From contig JABYQR010000155.1 in assembly GCA_022592445.1 (NCBI GenBank), positions 37,431 through 101,430 of the forward strand: a DNA stretch of 64,000 nucleotides. Direction: 5' to 3'. This stretch comes from Cytidiella melzeri. Lineage: Eukaryota > Basidiomycota > Agaricomycetes > Polyporales > Irpicaceae. Position numbers and translations under genes: made by a program. The notes beneath the pieces are model-generated. The model did no database searches. It was not told the origin of the DNA and saw only the letters and a program-made list of their open reading frames with translations. How positions within the stretch are numbered: position 1 is the first letter of the stretch; every line of letters starts with the position of its first letter. Positions 9,638-21,543 of the stretch are shown here, piece by piece.

Positions 9638-11251
9638 CTTCCCTTCAAGCATGAGCATGAAGTAGTTCATTGAAGTGCTTGAGTTTTTTGAGAGGTAGTG
9701 CTTTAGTAATAGTATCAGCATGCTGATTGGCAGAAGGTACGTGGTGCACAGTGATGTACCCTTTAGTTACACAATTGCTGATGAAGTTCTTGCAAATGTT
9801 GAAGTGTTTAGTTGAGAGTGTTGTTCCTCGGGGGAACAGACAATTGCAATAGTCGACGCGCTTTGACAGGGTCCATAGTGCAGTTAAGTATTTCATCTAT
9901 GAGGCTCTTCAAATAGATGGCCTCATTAGACGCATGAGCAAATGTGTACAGTTTGGCTTCGGTGACCGATAAAGTTACAAGTGAACCGCGCTTACTTGAC
10001 CAAGAGATAAGCGAGTCGTTGTATGTGAAGGTGTAGCCCATTATTGGTTTATTGCCGTACGTAGTCATACCATCAGAGTTGGCATAACCTATGAGTAAAG
10101 TAGAAGTAGAGTTGGCCTGGTTTCCTAGGACAAGCCAGTAGTCGCACGTTCCCTTGAGGTAAAGGTAACACTGTTTAGCTGCAGTGTAGTGTTCCTTAGC
10201 AGGGTCAGATAAGTATCGTGCTAGTCGACCAGTGCAATAAGCAATGTCTGGCTGAGTACTGTCGGCGACGTAGCGTAAGCCACCGACAAGAGACATGTAG
10301 TGTGTAGTGGTGTCAGCGTCCTGAGGTGGTTTGGTCACAGCACGGGGGGCTAAGTTGTGCTTGTGTACCATTGGTGTATGGCGTGAATGTTTGTGATCAA
10401 AGTTGTATCGCTTAAGTATGTTCAGGATATAATCCCTTTGACAAAGCTTGATAATGCCTGCTGCTTTATTGTAAGCAACTTCCATGCCAAGCATCCAGTG
10501 GATAGTTCTACCGTTAGTAAGTTTGACATGTTGTCTGAGTGCAATCTCAAATTGTTTGGCAACAGTAGTAGTGATAGTGCCGAGAGTAATGTTGTCGACA
10601 TGGACAGCAAGTAGAAATATGAGTTTATCACCTCAATAGAGGTTGAAGACTGCATTGTCAAATTCACAATGCTTTAGTCCAAGTGCGAAGAGTATGTTGC
10701 ATAGTACTTTGTACCAACAACATCCGGCTTGCTTAAGGCCGTAGATAGTCTTCTGAAGTTTTAGTACCCAGCCAGGTGGCAGGTTCGGAAGTAAGTCCCA
10801 GGAGGTGGACAAAGATAAAGATCTTCATTGTTGTGGATGTTACCGTATAAGTATGCGGACTTGATATTGAGCTGAGTGATCTCGAAGTGTAGTGAAGCCG
10901 CAAGAGTAAGTACAAATTGTAATGAACTCATACGTGCAGCAGGTGCAAATAAGTCGTTTGAGTAGTAATCAATGCTGTCACGCTGGGAGTATCCTTGCGC
11001 GACAAGTCTTGACTTCAGTTTAGTGACTTTGCCGTGTTCGTATTTTGTTTCATAGACAAAGTGACATGGATAGTCCAACAGACCGGATTTTTCCAACATT
11101 GTCACAAGTTTATAGCCTTAAGCGCCTATCTAGAGCACTTATTTTCTGGCTAGGAGTGTTACCAGACCTAACCCTAACCCGGGTCACGTGACATCCTGCC
11201 TTATTTATCAATAGTCCAGACCCAAACCCTAGACTCAGTCTGGAGCGGTTC

Positions 11252-12129
11252 TTTTTTTTTAAAAAAAAAACCAATAAATATTGAAAGGCACCAGCAAAAG
11301 CTAGGGGCGCACAACAGTCGAACATACACCACTAGAGCTAACTACAAACCATCACACCGCATAAGCAACGTGGATTGGATAAGGACACCTCCTTCCCTCA
11401 GTGGTGTGCAAATAGAGCGTGACCAGAGTCTCCCACTTGGGTAACAATGCCAGGTGCTTGCCATAACCCTTTGTGAGGGGGTCAGTTAGATGCGTGTAAT
11501 CCCATCAGGAGAGCAGTAGCTCATCCTGTGAGCTTCAAAGTAGTTGGGGGGGGATAGAAAATGAACTCTCCCTCAGAGAGAGGCTTGAAACGAGTGCCCT
11601 GTCTTCTTCAACCAAAACTCCTCAGCATCCCAACTTCCACCGTTGACGCCCTACCCTTCGCCAGCCATGACCGCCATTGGGCTTCCTCCCTGCAAAATAA
11701 TGCTGCACATCTGCTCACAGGCCTGCCGTGTGGGTGTACGTCGTTGATCGGCCTGTGGCCTTCCCAACACCGGACCTGGTCTCCAGAGTGCATCCCGCAC
11801 TTCCACGTCGGACAGCTCTGCGCGAAGCAGAGAGATGGTGAGTTTGGACTATGCTGCAAAGCGCTGCACAAGAGGGTTGTCGAGGGAGGGAATGGACAGG
11901 TTGAGTTGGTCGGAATTGCCGATCCACCCAGGGATGACAAGTGAGGCGGGAGATCCGGCTCAATCCAGAGGGATTGACTGCCTCTGCCGGCTTGGACGTG
12001 TAGGATTGGATCGGAGAGCAATGAAAGAAGTGCATCGCGAATGAAATTAGTGGTAGGTGTTTGGTATAGTATGGCTCATTGGCTCCAGCGCCTAATGAGG
12101 TGGTGGTGGTACAGGTCCAAGAAGGGATG
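11252..12129 (-). mobile_element. A-tailed retroposed sequence (878 bp) with 14-bp target duplication
   Basis: Flanked by identical 14-bp repeats GTCTGGAGCGGTTC (11238-11251 and 12130-12143). On the minus strand the insert ends in T10A9 beside one repeat, the pattern left by LINE-type reverse transcription. The body has no long ORF. A stretch near 11440-11480 could read DPLTKG, similar to a copia RNase H terminus, so it may derive from a copia transcript. Not identified further. Confidence 0.65.
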
Positions 12130-12470
12130 GTCTGGAGCGGTTCCAGATCAACCTAGGCTATTGTTCTATTGTTCCTCTTCCATTGATAGGGATTCCCCCA
12201 GTTTCTATTGTTCTATTGTTCTATTGTTCTAGTGTTCTAGCTCTATTGTTCTCCGTACCCTGGTCCTTGACAGTTACTCAGGTCCTTGACAGTTACTCAG
12301 GTCCTTGACAGTTACCCTGGTCCCTTATTGTTCTATTGTTACTCCAGCCCCACAGTTACTCCAGTCCCTAGTGTGGGAACTCGTGCACAGACCACCCAGC
12401 CACAGTATATATAGTAGACCTTACCCTCCCTAGCTCTGCATCTTGACCTCTCTGTCATTTGCACTGCTAG

Positions 12471-12530
12471 GTGAGTTACTGCATGTAACTTAGTATCATA
12501 CCATATTAACTCTGTCATTTGCACTGCTAG
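12471..12530 (+). other. Intron-like tandem duplication inside the solo LTR
   Basis: A 21-bp unit ending GCACTGCTAG occurs at 12450-12470 and 12510-12530. The 60-nt segment after the first copy begins GTGAGT, has TATTAAC (12504-12510) as branch-like site and ends CTAG. It starts about 45 nt after the TATA box, the same place as the duplication in LTR A, although the sequences differ. Confidence 0.5.
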
Positions 12531-13265
12531 TATCCGGCCCTTGTGCCTGCTTGCCTGCTTATCATCGACTTTGACCTCGCTGTCGTCGTTGGAGATCCCT
12601 TTCCACTTCCCCCTTACATCTACTTCACCCTTGTTTAGGGTTTATCAGTCTATCAGCAGTCGCTCCGCGACACAAAGTGCGAACCAGTGATGTTTGCATT
12701 TGGCAGCGGGATACAGTATTCCCAAGTGCCAAGTTGTTCGAGGGTATCGACCTCGGTTTTCATCAATCTGAGCCAGTCAATCTTGAGAGGGTGGTTAAGT
12801 ACATCTTTGTAAGTAACTAGATCACCAACATCTTCAGCGTAGTATGCATTGAATCCAGTCAAGTAGAAGGCAATGTTTGTATTAACTTCATTGTAGTTCA
12901 AGCCTCGAGCTTTGCGAGAAGGCTTAGGCTCTCTAGTAGTATGCCTAGGACCAGAAGGGTCAGGCTCATCAATGTCCATGGGTTCGACATGAGGATTCTC
13001 CTCGAGTTCATGTTGTTTTTGAAGAGTAGGTTTTTCAATATTTGGTTCTTTCTCCCCTTCAATTTGTGCCGTAAAGTCAACAAATTGCAAGTTTTGTTCG
13101 ACGCCTACGCGTGTTCCAAAGTAAACGTAGTGGCCTTTGGAATATTCAGCAAAGCCTATCCAAACGGCTCGCTTGCCTTTTGGCGCGAGTTTGTTGGTTC
13201 GGTATTTGTTGTATACAATACACGGTTGACCAAACTTTTGAAGCGCATCAAGATTCGCTTCTCAT

Positions 13266-14277
13266 GAGCCCGTTATTGCGGGACAGATAGGTGTGTCAAT
13301 TTGGAAGCCAATGCCATGTGTCACCACGAAGTGAACAGTCGACACAAGTATTTCGACGTAAACTACGTCAACAAGACATTTTGGCAGCTGAAATCGACAC
13401 AAAAATGTGGCTCGATATGGTTTAAACCGACGACCCAGTGACAAGTTCAGTCAACAGGCTTTGACTCGAAAATTCCGGACTAGAAGCACCATCTAGAACG
13501 AGAAGCTGATTATTGGATATCCATGTAATGTACATAACTAGCTACTACTTAGCGCGGAATGAAACTATAGTTCGTGACAAGACGGAGACGAGAGGGACTG
13601 AAAAAGTAGTCAGAGTCCAAGTGAAACCGATGTGGCGGGGATATCATCACGCGAGTACGTACTTCAAACGTCCAATACTGTCGTTCGATACAAGAAGCCC
13701 GAGTCATGAATAGTCCGTAATAGTTCCAAGATAGAAGAAGGGAATGAGTGCCTGCTGTCGGTAATAAGCGTGGAGCAAGACCAGTATCAACTTGCTAAAA
13801 TGAGTCCGGCTGGTGAAAGAATCTCTACAGATTTCGAGTTGGTGTCAAAAGTCCAAGATGCATCAAGTATGAGGAAATGAACGTTGAGCGCGCGCCCCTT
13901 CGAAATGCGAGACCGCTCCGAGGGGAAGGCCCAGGCGCAAGTGCAAGTCTTCTGGCAGCCGGGCACAGAAGCCGCAAGGATGTTGTTTTGCGACATTCCG
14001 ATGGTGATGTTGATATTGGTTTTGGTGGTAAGCGCTGATGGCCTTGTCAATGTTTTCCTAAGAACCGAAGGGATAAAATGGAAGATGTTGCTAAGTCGCT
14101 TCGCCTAGCCGCATGGAACAGCTAGAACCTGATGTAAGAGCTGACGAGTATGGATAGACAAAGGCTGCACTAGTTGGATGAGATAATTGAGGAAAAGAAG
14201 GTAGAGCCTCTTCGAGTTCAAGAACGAAAGCATGCCCAGCAACTGAAGCTGTCTGCGTTCTTCCTGCGCAATCCGAC
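13266..14277. other. Spacer between copia remnant and glucanase 3' end
   Basis: No ORF with recognisable similarity, no repeat matching the rest of the window. The right part (about 14080-14277) probably includes the glucanase 3' UTR. Confidence 0.5.
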
Positions 14278-17200
14278 CTAGTGAGAGCCCTTGCGGGCTC
14301 TGACAGGTGGAACGGACAACGTCGCAGATGTCGGAGAGGGGACAACCGCGGAAGCTGACGATGTAGGCACAACAGGAGCAGATGTAGACACAGGGAGCAC
14401 TGATGTGGCTACAACAGCGGCCGACGATGTTGGTACGAGCGGGGTTGTGACAGGTTGCACAGCAGCGGTAGCAGTCGCTCCGCACGCACTGGTGAGAAGA
14501 GTACTGCTCGACGCTAACCATGCATCAGGATATACGCATCCCGAAACGGGGAAAACGGCTTGCGCGGTATCCTGACTATCAAACCATCCGTTTGGGAGAG
14601 TCACGCTCTTCGCAACGCCAGTGTACGAAGGGGGAGGAAGGGTGAGTGGCGCACGTCCGGTAGTGTACGAAGGAATCAGCGATACATCACCGGCCGGGAC
14701 ACCTGCGATGCTCGTCGGAGGGAATGTGCCGTAGCTCTGTGTGACGCTCGGTGCGAGAGTGCCTGCGCCTGCGCCTCCTGTGGCGGTCGCAGGGTATGTG
14801 CCGCTGAATGGGTCGCCATTGACGCCGAGCTTGCTGCACATACCAGCAGCTTGACGAGGATCAGTCGGGATGAAGCCATTATCCAGACCAAGTTTGTATG
14901 ACCACAGAGGTGCTTGGACAGTGTTTGTTACAGAGTCGGTGCCAATCTACGAGTCGAAGACATGTTAGCTATAGTGCCCGGGAGAGATAAAGATAACTAA
15001 CATACCTTCCAAGTCCAGAAGAACCAATGTTGTAACGAGTCCATACTCGCCAGTATGAAGTTCTGGAAGCCATCCTTCATGGCTGGTGTCCACTTGGTGA
15101 CATCATTGAACACTGAACAATCGCCGCTATATTGAGGGCCATTTCCTACACCGCGAACGAACAAGCCACAATCGTTAATGGCGTTGGAGAACTCTCCCGC
15201 AACAGTGATGCCAAAATTTGTGCGGCTATTTGTAGTAGTACAAGATGTCGCCGTCAGATATACTTCCGTTGGTCGCGAACTGTAGGCTACATACCTAGTG
15301 TTCAAGTTGTTAGCCCACGCATTGCAGGCTTGTTGGGGCCAGACACCACCCATCATCGTGCCATCACCGCCAACCGCAGCAATGTCGATCGGGCCCGTGT
15401 TAGGTTGGCCATCAAAGGCGAAGTAAGGATGGTTATCTGTACGAACTCCGTTGGTAATCTAACCCGTGTCATCCAATACGTGAAGACGTACCAAGCCCAA
15501 CACGATCAGAACCAGCCAACACACCGACCCAGGTTGTCAACGGACGGAACCCATCGTGAATCGTCATGATTGGACCTTTGCCTTCCCCTGTACCGGTAAT
15601 CGAGCGAACCACGTTGTGAGCCTGAACGTAGCTGTCGTCGTCCAGTCAGCTTGCAAGCCACAGCAAAAGTAATTAAGGTAACCTACAAGCTAGCCATTTG
15701 GTCAACGCCAATGTCTTGGACGAGAGGCTCGTTGAGAATGCTGAACATTGGGATAAGATCCACGTATTGGGGCTGGAGAAAATGTGGAGAGAGGGTGAGT
15801 TAGTCGTGTTTGTGTTACAGGATCGATCCAGAGGTGTGTAGAAAGGCCAAACGCATGCACGCGAACGGGTCCAGCGTATAAGAGTTTCCGGCTTCGACAT
15901 AATTTGTATATCATACTGCCGATATTCGCTCACGCACGCAAACGAACCCAGCACGCCTAGCGCTCATAACAGAAGGCTCGAGCAGCATCGCGGGACAAGG
16001 GGTGCGCGGATGAAACAAATCGGGAAGGCAACAAGAGAAACAAGAACTGTACCCCGCCAGAAGGTTGATCATGACGAATAGAATAGTACTCACCTGAGAG
16101 ATGAACTCGGTGATCGTCCTGATGTAATCCAGTGTACGCTGCGCGTTTGCGTATCCCATCACCCCTTTCATAAAGTTGATTTGGCCAAGTTTACCAGAGT
16201 GGTTGTAGCCTGTGCCGTGTTCACAAGTTGTTCTTGATCAGCCGACAATCAACACAATACTGCTACATCCGCAGTACGCACCGTTTTGCGATCCGGGAAT
16301 TGTATGCAAATCCAGGTTAACGCGGATACCGTACTTCCTCGCCCACTCCAACACTTTCAGAATGTACTGCCAGCAAACCTGTGCTAGGAAAGGCTCAGCA
16401 ACCTCCGGGCCGTTTGGCGCATTATCAGACCCGACATCGTTCCATTTCTCGATAGCCCAGAACGGGATTGGCAAGCGCACCCAGTTGAGACCTGCGCCGG
16501 CGATTTGAGCGATGTCTTCCTCGGTGATGAATGTGGAATAGTGCTGTACGAGAAAGTCGGTGAGGTTACCGGAGGAAGATACAGCTTGAGACAAGTCCCA
16601 TTCGTCACGAGCACCAGCATAGGCCTGGAACAAGGCGGGAGAGATGAACGGTTCCAGGACAAAGAGACCACCAAGATTCACGCTAGTAGATAACCAGTAC
16701 GTCTGAGTATGAGAGTAGAGAAGGAAATTTCTGTGAGGTACTCACCCGTTGACACGGTTGGCGACCCAATCCCAAGGTTCGCTCAAAGCAGGAGTCCAGC
16801 TATTTGGCTTGGCAGAGTTGTTGAACGGGTTCGCGGGATCAGCCACCCATATTCCACCAAAGGTGTTATTGTAAACGAATGTCGTGCCATCATCCTGTGT
16901 GACCGTGCTACCGTCCCCTCCCCATGTGGCCAAGCTCGTCTGACCGTTTCCTCCGCCTCCACCTCCACCAGAATTGCCTTTTCCTCCGCTACTACCAGTG
17001 CCTGTAGCGCCATTGGCAGACGTGCTTGATGAAGAGCTGTGGTGGCGAGTCGTGAGAACGACTGGCACGACTACGGCGACAACTATGACAGCGACAAGCG
17101 CTGCTAAGCCGCACAAGACGACCGGACGCTTGAAGAATGGCTTTTTCTCCTCGTACAGGTATGAGTCGTCGGCGGCTGCGTTCGTGTATGTCCCAGGCAG

Positions 17201-17437
17201 TGGTGAAATGAAAGGTGAGCCCTCAGCTGTTTCTTTTGGAAAGCCCGACAGCAGGGCTGCAGAGTTGTTGTTCGGTGTTGCCAAAGGTTCACGTTCGGGG
17301 TATACTTCGTATCCTGTCGACCCGCGAGGTGTAGAAGGGATAGATTGGCCGACGGAGAGAGTAGACTGCCGCATAGGTAGATCTGTCGGAGAAGATGCGG
17401 GATAGGACAAGCGAGGATTGTCGTTGTACATCGACAT
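14278..17437 (-). CDS. GH5 family exo-beta-1,3-glucanase, type II membrane protein (821 aa, 8 exons)
   Basis: complement(join(14278..14946,15006..15225,15295..15436,15492..15631,15687..15772,16094..16209,16282..16682,16746..17437)), all in phase. It hydrolyses beta-1,3-glucan from the non-reducing end and probably acts in wall remodelling. Residues 1-105 form a cytoplasmic tail. One membrane span follows (about 106-128), then a Ser/Gly-rich stem, the (beta/alpha)8 domain, and a Ser/Thr/Val-rich C-terminal tail. NGVNLGGLFVLEPF marks the domain start. ILNEP (Glu about 418) fits the proton donor and AGEFS (Glu about 537) the nucleophile. This matches fungal membrane-anchored exo-glucanases of the EXG/ExgD type (GH5_9). 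Start chosen as the first ATG of exon 1. The 321-nt intron at 15773-16093 is unusually long for this locus. Confidence 0.93.
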
Positions 17438-19862
17438 GTTTTAGGAACGCTAACCTGGTCGCTGGTGAGAGTAAAACGAGCTCAACTGGCGTAGAGAGCA
17501 CTGTAAATAGTAATGAAGGGAGGTGTAGGGATGGACCTGGGAGGGGGAGCCAAACGAGAGACGATGGTGGTCCGAGGTTAAGCTGCAGCACAGGGCGCGA
17601 AACGAACCATCGGTTGAATGGTTGGGTGAGAAGGCATTGAGTCTATTCTGGGTTGCGCACGCACCGATCGCTGCCCACTCTCCTCCTTTCTATCCCCCTG
17701 GGGATTTCTGGAGCCTGAAGCTGCCTTGCGATGTCTGCAGCTGTAGCGTGCGCGACGCGGCTGACAGCGACGAGAGACTACAGGTTGACAGACGAGGGCT
17801 GTTTGGGCCGGACGTGTGACTGCCACATGACTGGCAATTCACTTTCCTGAATTGGCTCCGAGGCTGCAGGTGATGCCGTGTGAAGCGCCTCGGACTTTCT
17901 CTGCGACCACCATCCACTCAAATGTCGAGAACATAGCATCGCGACCACTCACATAGCGAGTGCAGAGATCCAAGTTCATGAATGCTATCGCAGCCATCAA
18001 TTCCTGAGAAAACAGCTTTTGTGCGCAGCAATGTATACAGCAGGCTCAAGTCGGCTTACTCAACCACGAGCTGGTGAGTTCACTGACCATTTCAATCCAA
18101 AGCACTCCGCAGGCATCTACGTTACTTGGTTATTGGCGAAACGTGCGTGCAGAGTATCATTCTTGACATAGTTTCCTCCCTAACGCTATCGACCGTCTTC
18201 GCTCCGGCTCCCATACTAGTGCTAGCCAGATGCTCAGATTCATACCGGTGCGTGGTCGCCATCTATTCGGCAGTGTACAGCGAACATCTTGCTGACACCG
18301 TCGACGATAGAAACTGCCCTCTTTCTTGGCTGGCAAATTGTACCTCCAGGCTACAGGTTAACCACGAAAATGCTCAGCAACACTAGTCACAGCATCTGGT
18401 TGCAGGATCGCCTCCGTATATGCGCATACAGTCTGATGTCAAAGTGAGTTTATGATTCGCCACAACAACGCAATTCGCTACCGGCGGGAACACTGGCCGA
18501 TCTCTGAGCATCTCCTCTGAGAGTTCGAGCCTGCAGCAGATGATGGCATGGAGACTCTTCGACCAGCCGATTGACGTTCGGACCCCATGTGGATAACCGA
18601 TCCGGGCTCAAGTTGCACCGTCACCATCATTCCGCCCGCCACACACACCACCTGCCCGCCCACACCGGTTTCCATGTGCACACCCAGTCATACATAAACC
18701 ACACCTGCGAAGGAATGAAATCGTTCGCTTCTCATCAATCAAGTACGTCGTCATCGCTTCCAGGTTCTGTAGGCTTACCGAAGGCAATTCATCCCCTGCA
18801 GCAACCCCATGGTCCACTTGAGCATGGTCCTTGCTCGCCGTTGTCTTGTCGGCAAGCCCGATGAACGTCGATTGCAGTCGCATCATCAGAGCTGGCACTG
18901 TCTGTGCACAGCTCTTTCTCTGGCGATGTGATCGATTGAGATGTGCTACACTGCTGCAAATCAACCATTGTCTCTGATCATCGCCGAGGCCGACTCTGGC
19001 TTGTAGATCACACGCTCGATAATGCGCAAGACACCGTTGCAATCTCGAGACATCACGCGGGATAGGTCGCCAGCAAGTCAAACGCCTTAGAGCATCCTTT
19101 GCACTGGTTAGCTTTCATCCTTTGTAACACACGCCGGTGACTTACCAAACCTACCTGCTTACAGGCACAAACCCTCATTCCACTCTCGCCAACGCACCGG
19201 CGACGAGAATAAAGTTTACTCCAGTCGATCAAATCCGCTATTCAAGATTCAACGCTTACGAACTTCGGTGCTTATACACGATCCCACCCTAGGTCGAGAA
19301 GGACCTCGGCCTCCGGATATTCAGTAATGCAGAGCAGTGTCAGAAGATTCATCTCAAGTCTATGTACACCGTGTCTTGATCCAAGCAGCACCTGCCAGGG
19401 ACACCGCAAACACACGGAACAACACAATGGACTCATTGCGGTGACTATGTATCAGTTGATGGTTCAGTTGATCTTGTACGCCGACGGTGGGTCAGATCAA
19501 TCAAACGTTGATAGCTCCGGGCTGGGACGCATTCTGTTGGAAGTATATTTCATGGCCAACCTGTAGGTACTAACCCCGAACACGGCGATCTGACGATGCG
19601 CCTGAGTATGCCTGTGCGTATAGATGTGTGCCTTGCACCAACATGTTTTAGTCGGCGTTGGGTGCCGTCTGAAAAAGAATTAGCGCTTGTCTCCATACCT
19701 GTACCCATCATCACCCTGCGAACGCGTAGGGTCGGTTTTTTTTCTGTGCTTTGCCTTGAACGTTTGCGCCCGAATTGCCTGAATACTTTTGGCAGCGTGT
19801 CGGTAATTAATATGAGTGTAATGTAATTTTTTCAACAATTAAAAAAACAGCAATAAATTATA
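17438..19862. other. 2.4 kb upstream of glucanase, no gene supported
   Basis: The first few hundred bases are the glucanase promoter and leader. A minus-strand open frame at 18608-19081 (157 codons) and shorter ones have no recognisable motif or splice structure. Likely non-coding or decayed. Confidence 0.45.
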
Positions 19863-19943
19863 TGCCCATTGGCTGGATTGAACAACCGACCTCACCATCA
19901 CGGCAAATACAAGTGGCGCGCTCTACCACTGAGCTAAACGGGC
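19863..19943 (-). tRNA. tRNA-Thr (anticodon TGT) with a 9-nt intron
   Basis: Reading the minus strand: acceptor GCCCGTT pairs with AATGGGC, D arm TAGCTCAGTGGTAGAGC, anticodon stem CGCCA/TGGTG, loop CT-TGT-A then a 9-nt insert (TTTGCCGTG) after position 37, T arm GGTTG-TTCAATC-CAGCC, discriminator A. The mature length is 72 nt. Nuclear tRNA introns sit exactly after position 37. The anticodon TGT reads ACA. Confidence 0.88.
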
Positions 19944-20452
19944 TTCATGGGGAATCCAGCCAGATAAAACATAACCTCGGCAACTTCCAGAAGCTATATA
20001 CTTGTTGCCCAGTACCATTATCAGTGTCTTATTACCACTACTGCTGTACTAGCACTACCACTGGCTGATGCTGTGTCACACTTGGGCATTCCAGATGCTC
20101 AGTATGTACGCTGCTTGCAAGCCTAGGTGTGTACTGGAATATTTTTCAGTTGAGTACAGTGTCTTGTGTCTGGCAAGTAGTACTTACTTCTTGCTTCTGA
20201 TATAGAGGACCGTGACTCAGTGATATGCGACGTAGTTTTCAACATCTTGGCAGTTATGGTGGTACATCAAAACTCTTATGCTAGCAGCATTCTTCCGAAT
20301 TACAGCTGCAAGACCGTGTTGAGCTTGTGAGACAAGCGCCAGCTTTGTGGTGTTAGCCGCCGGACGCATCCGTTAGCGACGAAGGTATGGTCAATTGACC
20401 TTGAACTGATAAGTGAGCCAACTGACGAAAGCTGAGTAGGCTCAAATTACAG
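19944..20452. other. Spacer, start of the segmental duplication
   Basis: No ORF. From about 20400 the sequence begins to match 25770 onward, the left edge of the duplicated segment. Confidence 0.5.
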
Positions 20453-21027
20453 CGCAGGAGAGAAACAACTACTCGCGTTATGCCGGGCTCTGATCAAGAA
20501 CAGCAGAGTAATTGTTCTCGTGAGTGTATACTCTCACCTGAGACCTCGCCAATTCATACTGACGTGTCTCGTAGGACGAAGCTACGAGTAATGTAGACGT
20601 GGAGACTGACGCCAAGTTACAACAGACAATCCAAACCGAGTTCGCGTCCTCTACTCTGTTGTGCATCGCACACAGGCTCAATACCGTCGGTAGGCTTCAT
20701 GCGAACCCTTTTCTCGCTCAGACAGGTTCTGACGCGCTTTCTTTAGTCTTTTACGACCGTATCTTAGTTATGGACGCCGGACGTGTCGCCGAGTTCGATA
20801 CACCACTAAATTTGTTCGACAACGAACAATCAATCTTCCGCTCTCTTTGCGATGAAGCAGGTCTGACTCGACAGCACATTGTCCGTCATACGATCCAATG
20901 TAGGAGCCCAAGACTAGAAGTCATAGATAATATAGTAATGATGTTGGATTGCCAACGGACTGATGATAATTACCTCAATACTAGTGTACCTCAAGGACCT
21001 GTGCTTTCGGGTCGCGAATGCTCCTAG
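20453..21027 (+). pseudogene. ABCC (MRP/Ycf1-type) transporter, isolated C-terminal nucleotide-binding-domain fragment
   Basis: Three exons, 20453..20519, 20575..20689, 20747..21027, join in phase with GT-AG introns. They encode the end of NBD2: GEKQLLALCRALI (signature end), DEATSNVDVETDAKLQ (Walker B and D loop), AHRLNTV (H loop), then YDRILVMDAGRVAEFDTP. The membrane domains and Walker A are absent upstream, so it cannot be a transporter. The related copy at about 25812-26240 carries more damage. Confidence 0.8.
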
Positions 21028-21543
21028 TCCTTTTACAACGAGCGGCTATGAATCGACGCAATGCGTTGTTGTGAGGGACAACATTGACATGAGGGTCCAC
21101 TTCACATGCATCGGAAGTCATGATTGGGGGAGGCGTTACTCACGAAATATTGCGTCCGGCCAAAAAAAAACCCAGACATTCAGGAGCGACCTTTCCATGC
21201 TACAAGGTTCCCTTCATATGCTTTGAGTGTTGTACAGAGTGAAGCGGTGAGTTGCAGCTATGGAATACACACGAGGGAAAGAAGACTACATAGCACAACA
21301 GAAAATGCGGTAATACAGCAAGAACAGTAAGGACATCAGAGGGCAGCGGGTCGCCAGTGAGTCGGTTAGAACTCGTTCGTGCACGCGAGAGCTAAGTACC
21401 CTGGAAGCCGCCAAGCACCTTTCAACCTCCCCAGCTTGTCTGAATGCGCGCACGGTAAAGCCTCGTGAGCACATGGAGACAAGCTGGGGAGGTCAAAAAA
21501 TTGGGTGGGCGAGGTTGCAGGGGGTGTCGAGAACCATCTTCGC
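21028..21543. other. Spacer within duplication copy 1
   Basis: Matches 26240-26690 in copy 2 loosely. No gene seen. Confidence 0.5.

Larger units (their letters stand above)
11062..12672 (+). repeat. Solo gypsy LTR in copia RT, carrying a nested retroposon
   Basis: TG...CA ends with a 5-bp target duplication CAAAG on both sides (11057-11061 and 12673-12677). Without its own nested insert it is 719 bp, the size of the gypsy LTRs elsewhere in the window, and its start resembles LTR A. It contains TATTGTTC repeats, three 19-bp units of a GGTCCTTGACAGTTACTCA repeat (12262-12318), a TATA box at about 12406-12412 and an intron-like duplication. No internal element sequence remains, as expected after LTR-LTR recombination. 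Confidence 0.82.
9421..13265 (-). mobile_element. Degenerate Ty1/copia retrotransposon (integrase end to 3' LTR)
   Basis: Minus-strand order: integrase C-terminus (13265-13091, GQPCIVYNKYRTNK...), linker, reverse transcriptase N-part (13090-12680), solo gypsy LTR insertion (12672-11062), RT continuing (LKSRLVAQGYSQ near 11020), RT catalytic region (10720-10490), RNase H (10490-9645), LTR. Excising 11062-12672 plus one CAAAG restores the frame exactly (...GSHFV + YETKYEHGK...). In-frame TGA near 10636 and a frameshift near 9850 show it is dead. The 5' end is lost at about 13265. Confidence 0.9.
9645..13265 (-). pseudogene. Copia Pol remnant (integrase C-terminus, RT, RNase H)
   Basis: RT is split by a nested LTR and carries a premature stop near 10636. 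The RT active-site segment reads AVHVDNITL, where YVDD/HVDD is usual, so the second catalytic Asp is replaced by Asn. RNase H keeps SVTEAKLY (normally S..EAEY) and ends HADTITKALPLKKL, the usual copia terminus, after a frameshift near 9850. Not functional. Confidence 0.88.

Noticed and set aside
11056..12679. 8-bp target duplication ACAAAGTG of a hAT transposon around the insert in copia
   Set aside because: No terminal inverted repeats. With a 5-bp CAAAG duplication the insert has TG...CA ends, so it is an LTR; the extra bases are chance overlap.
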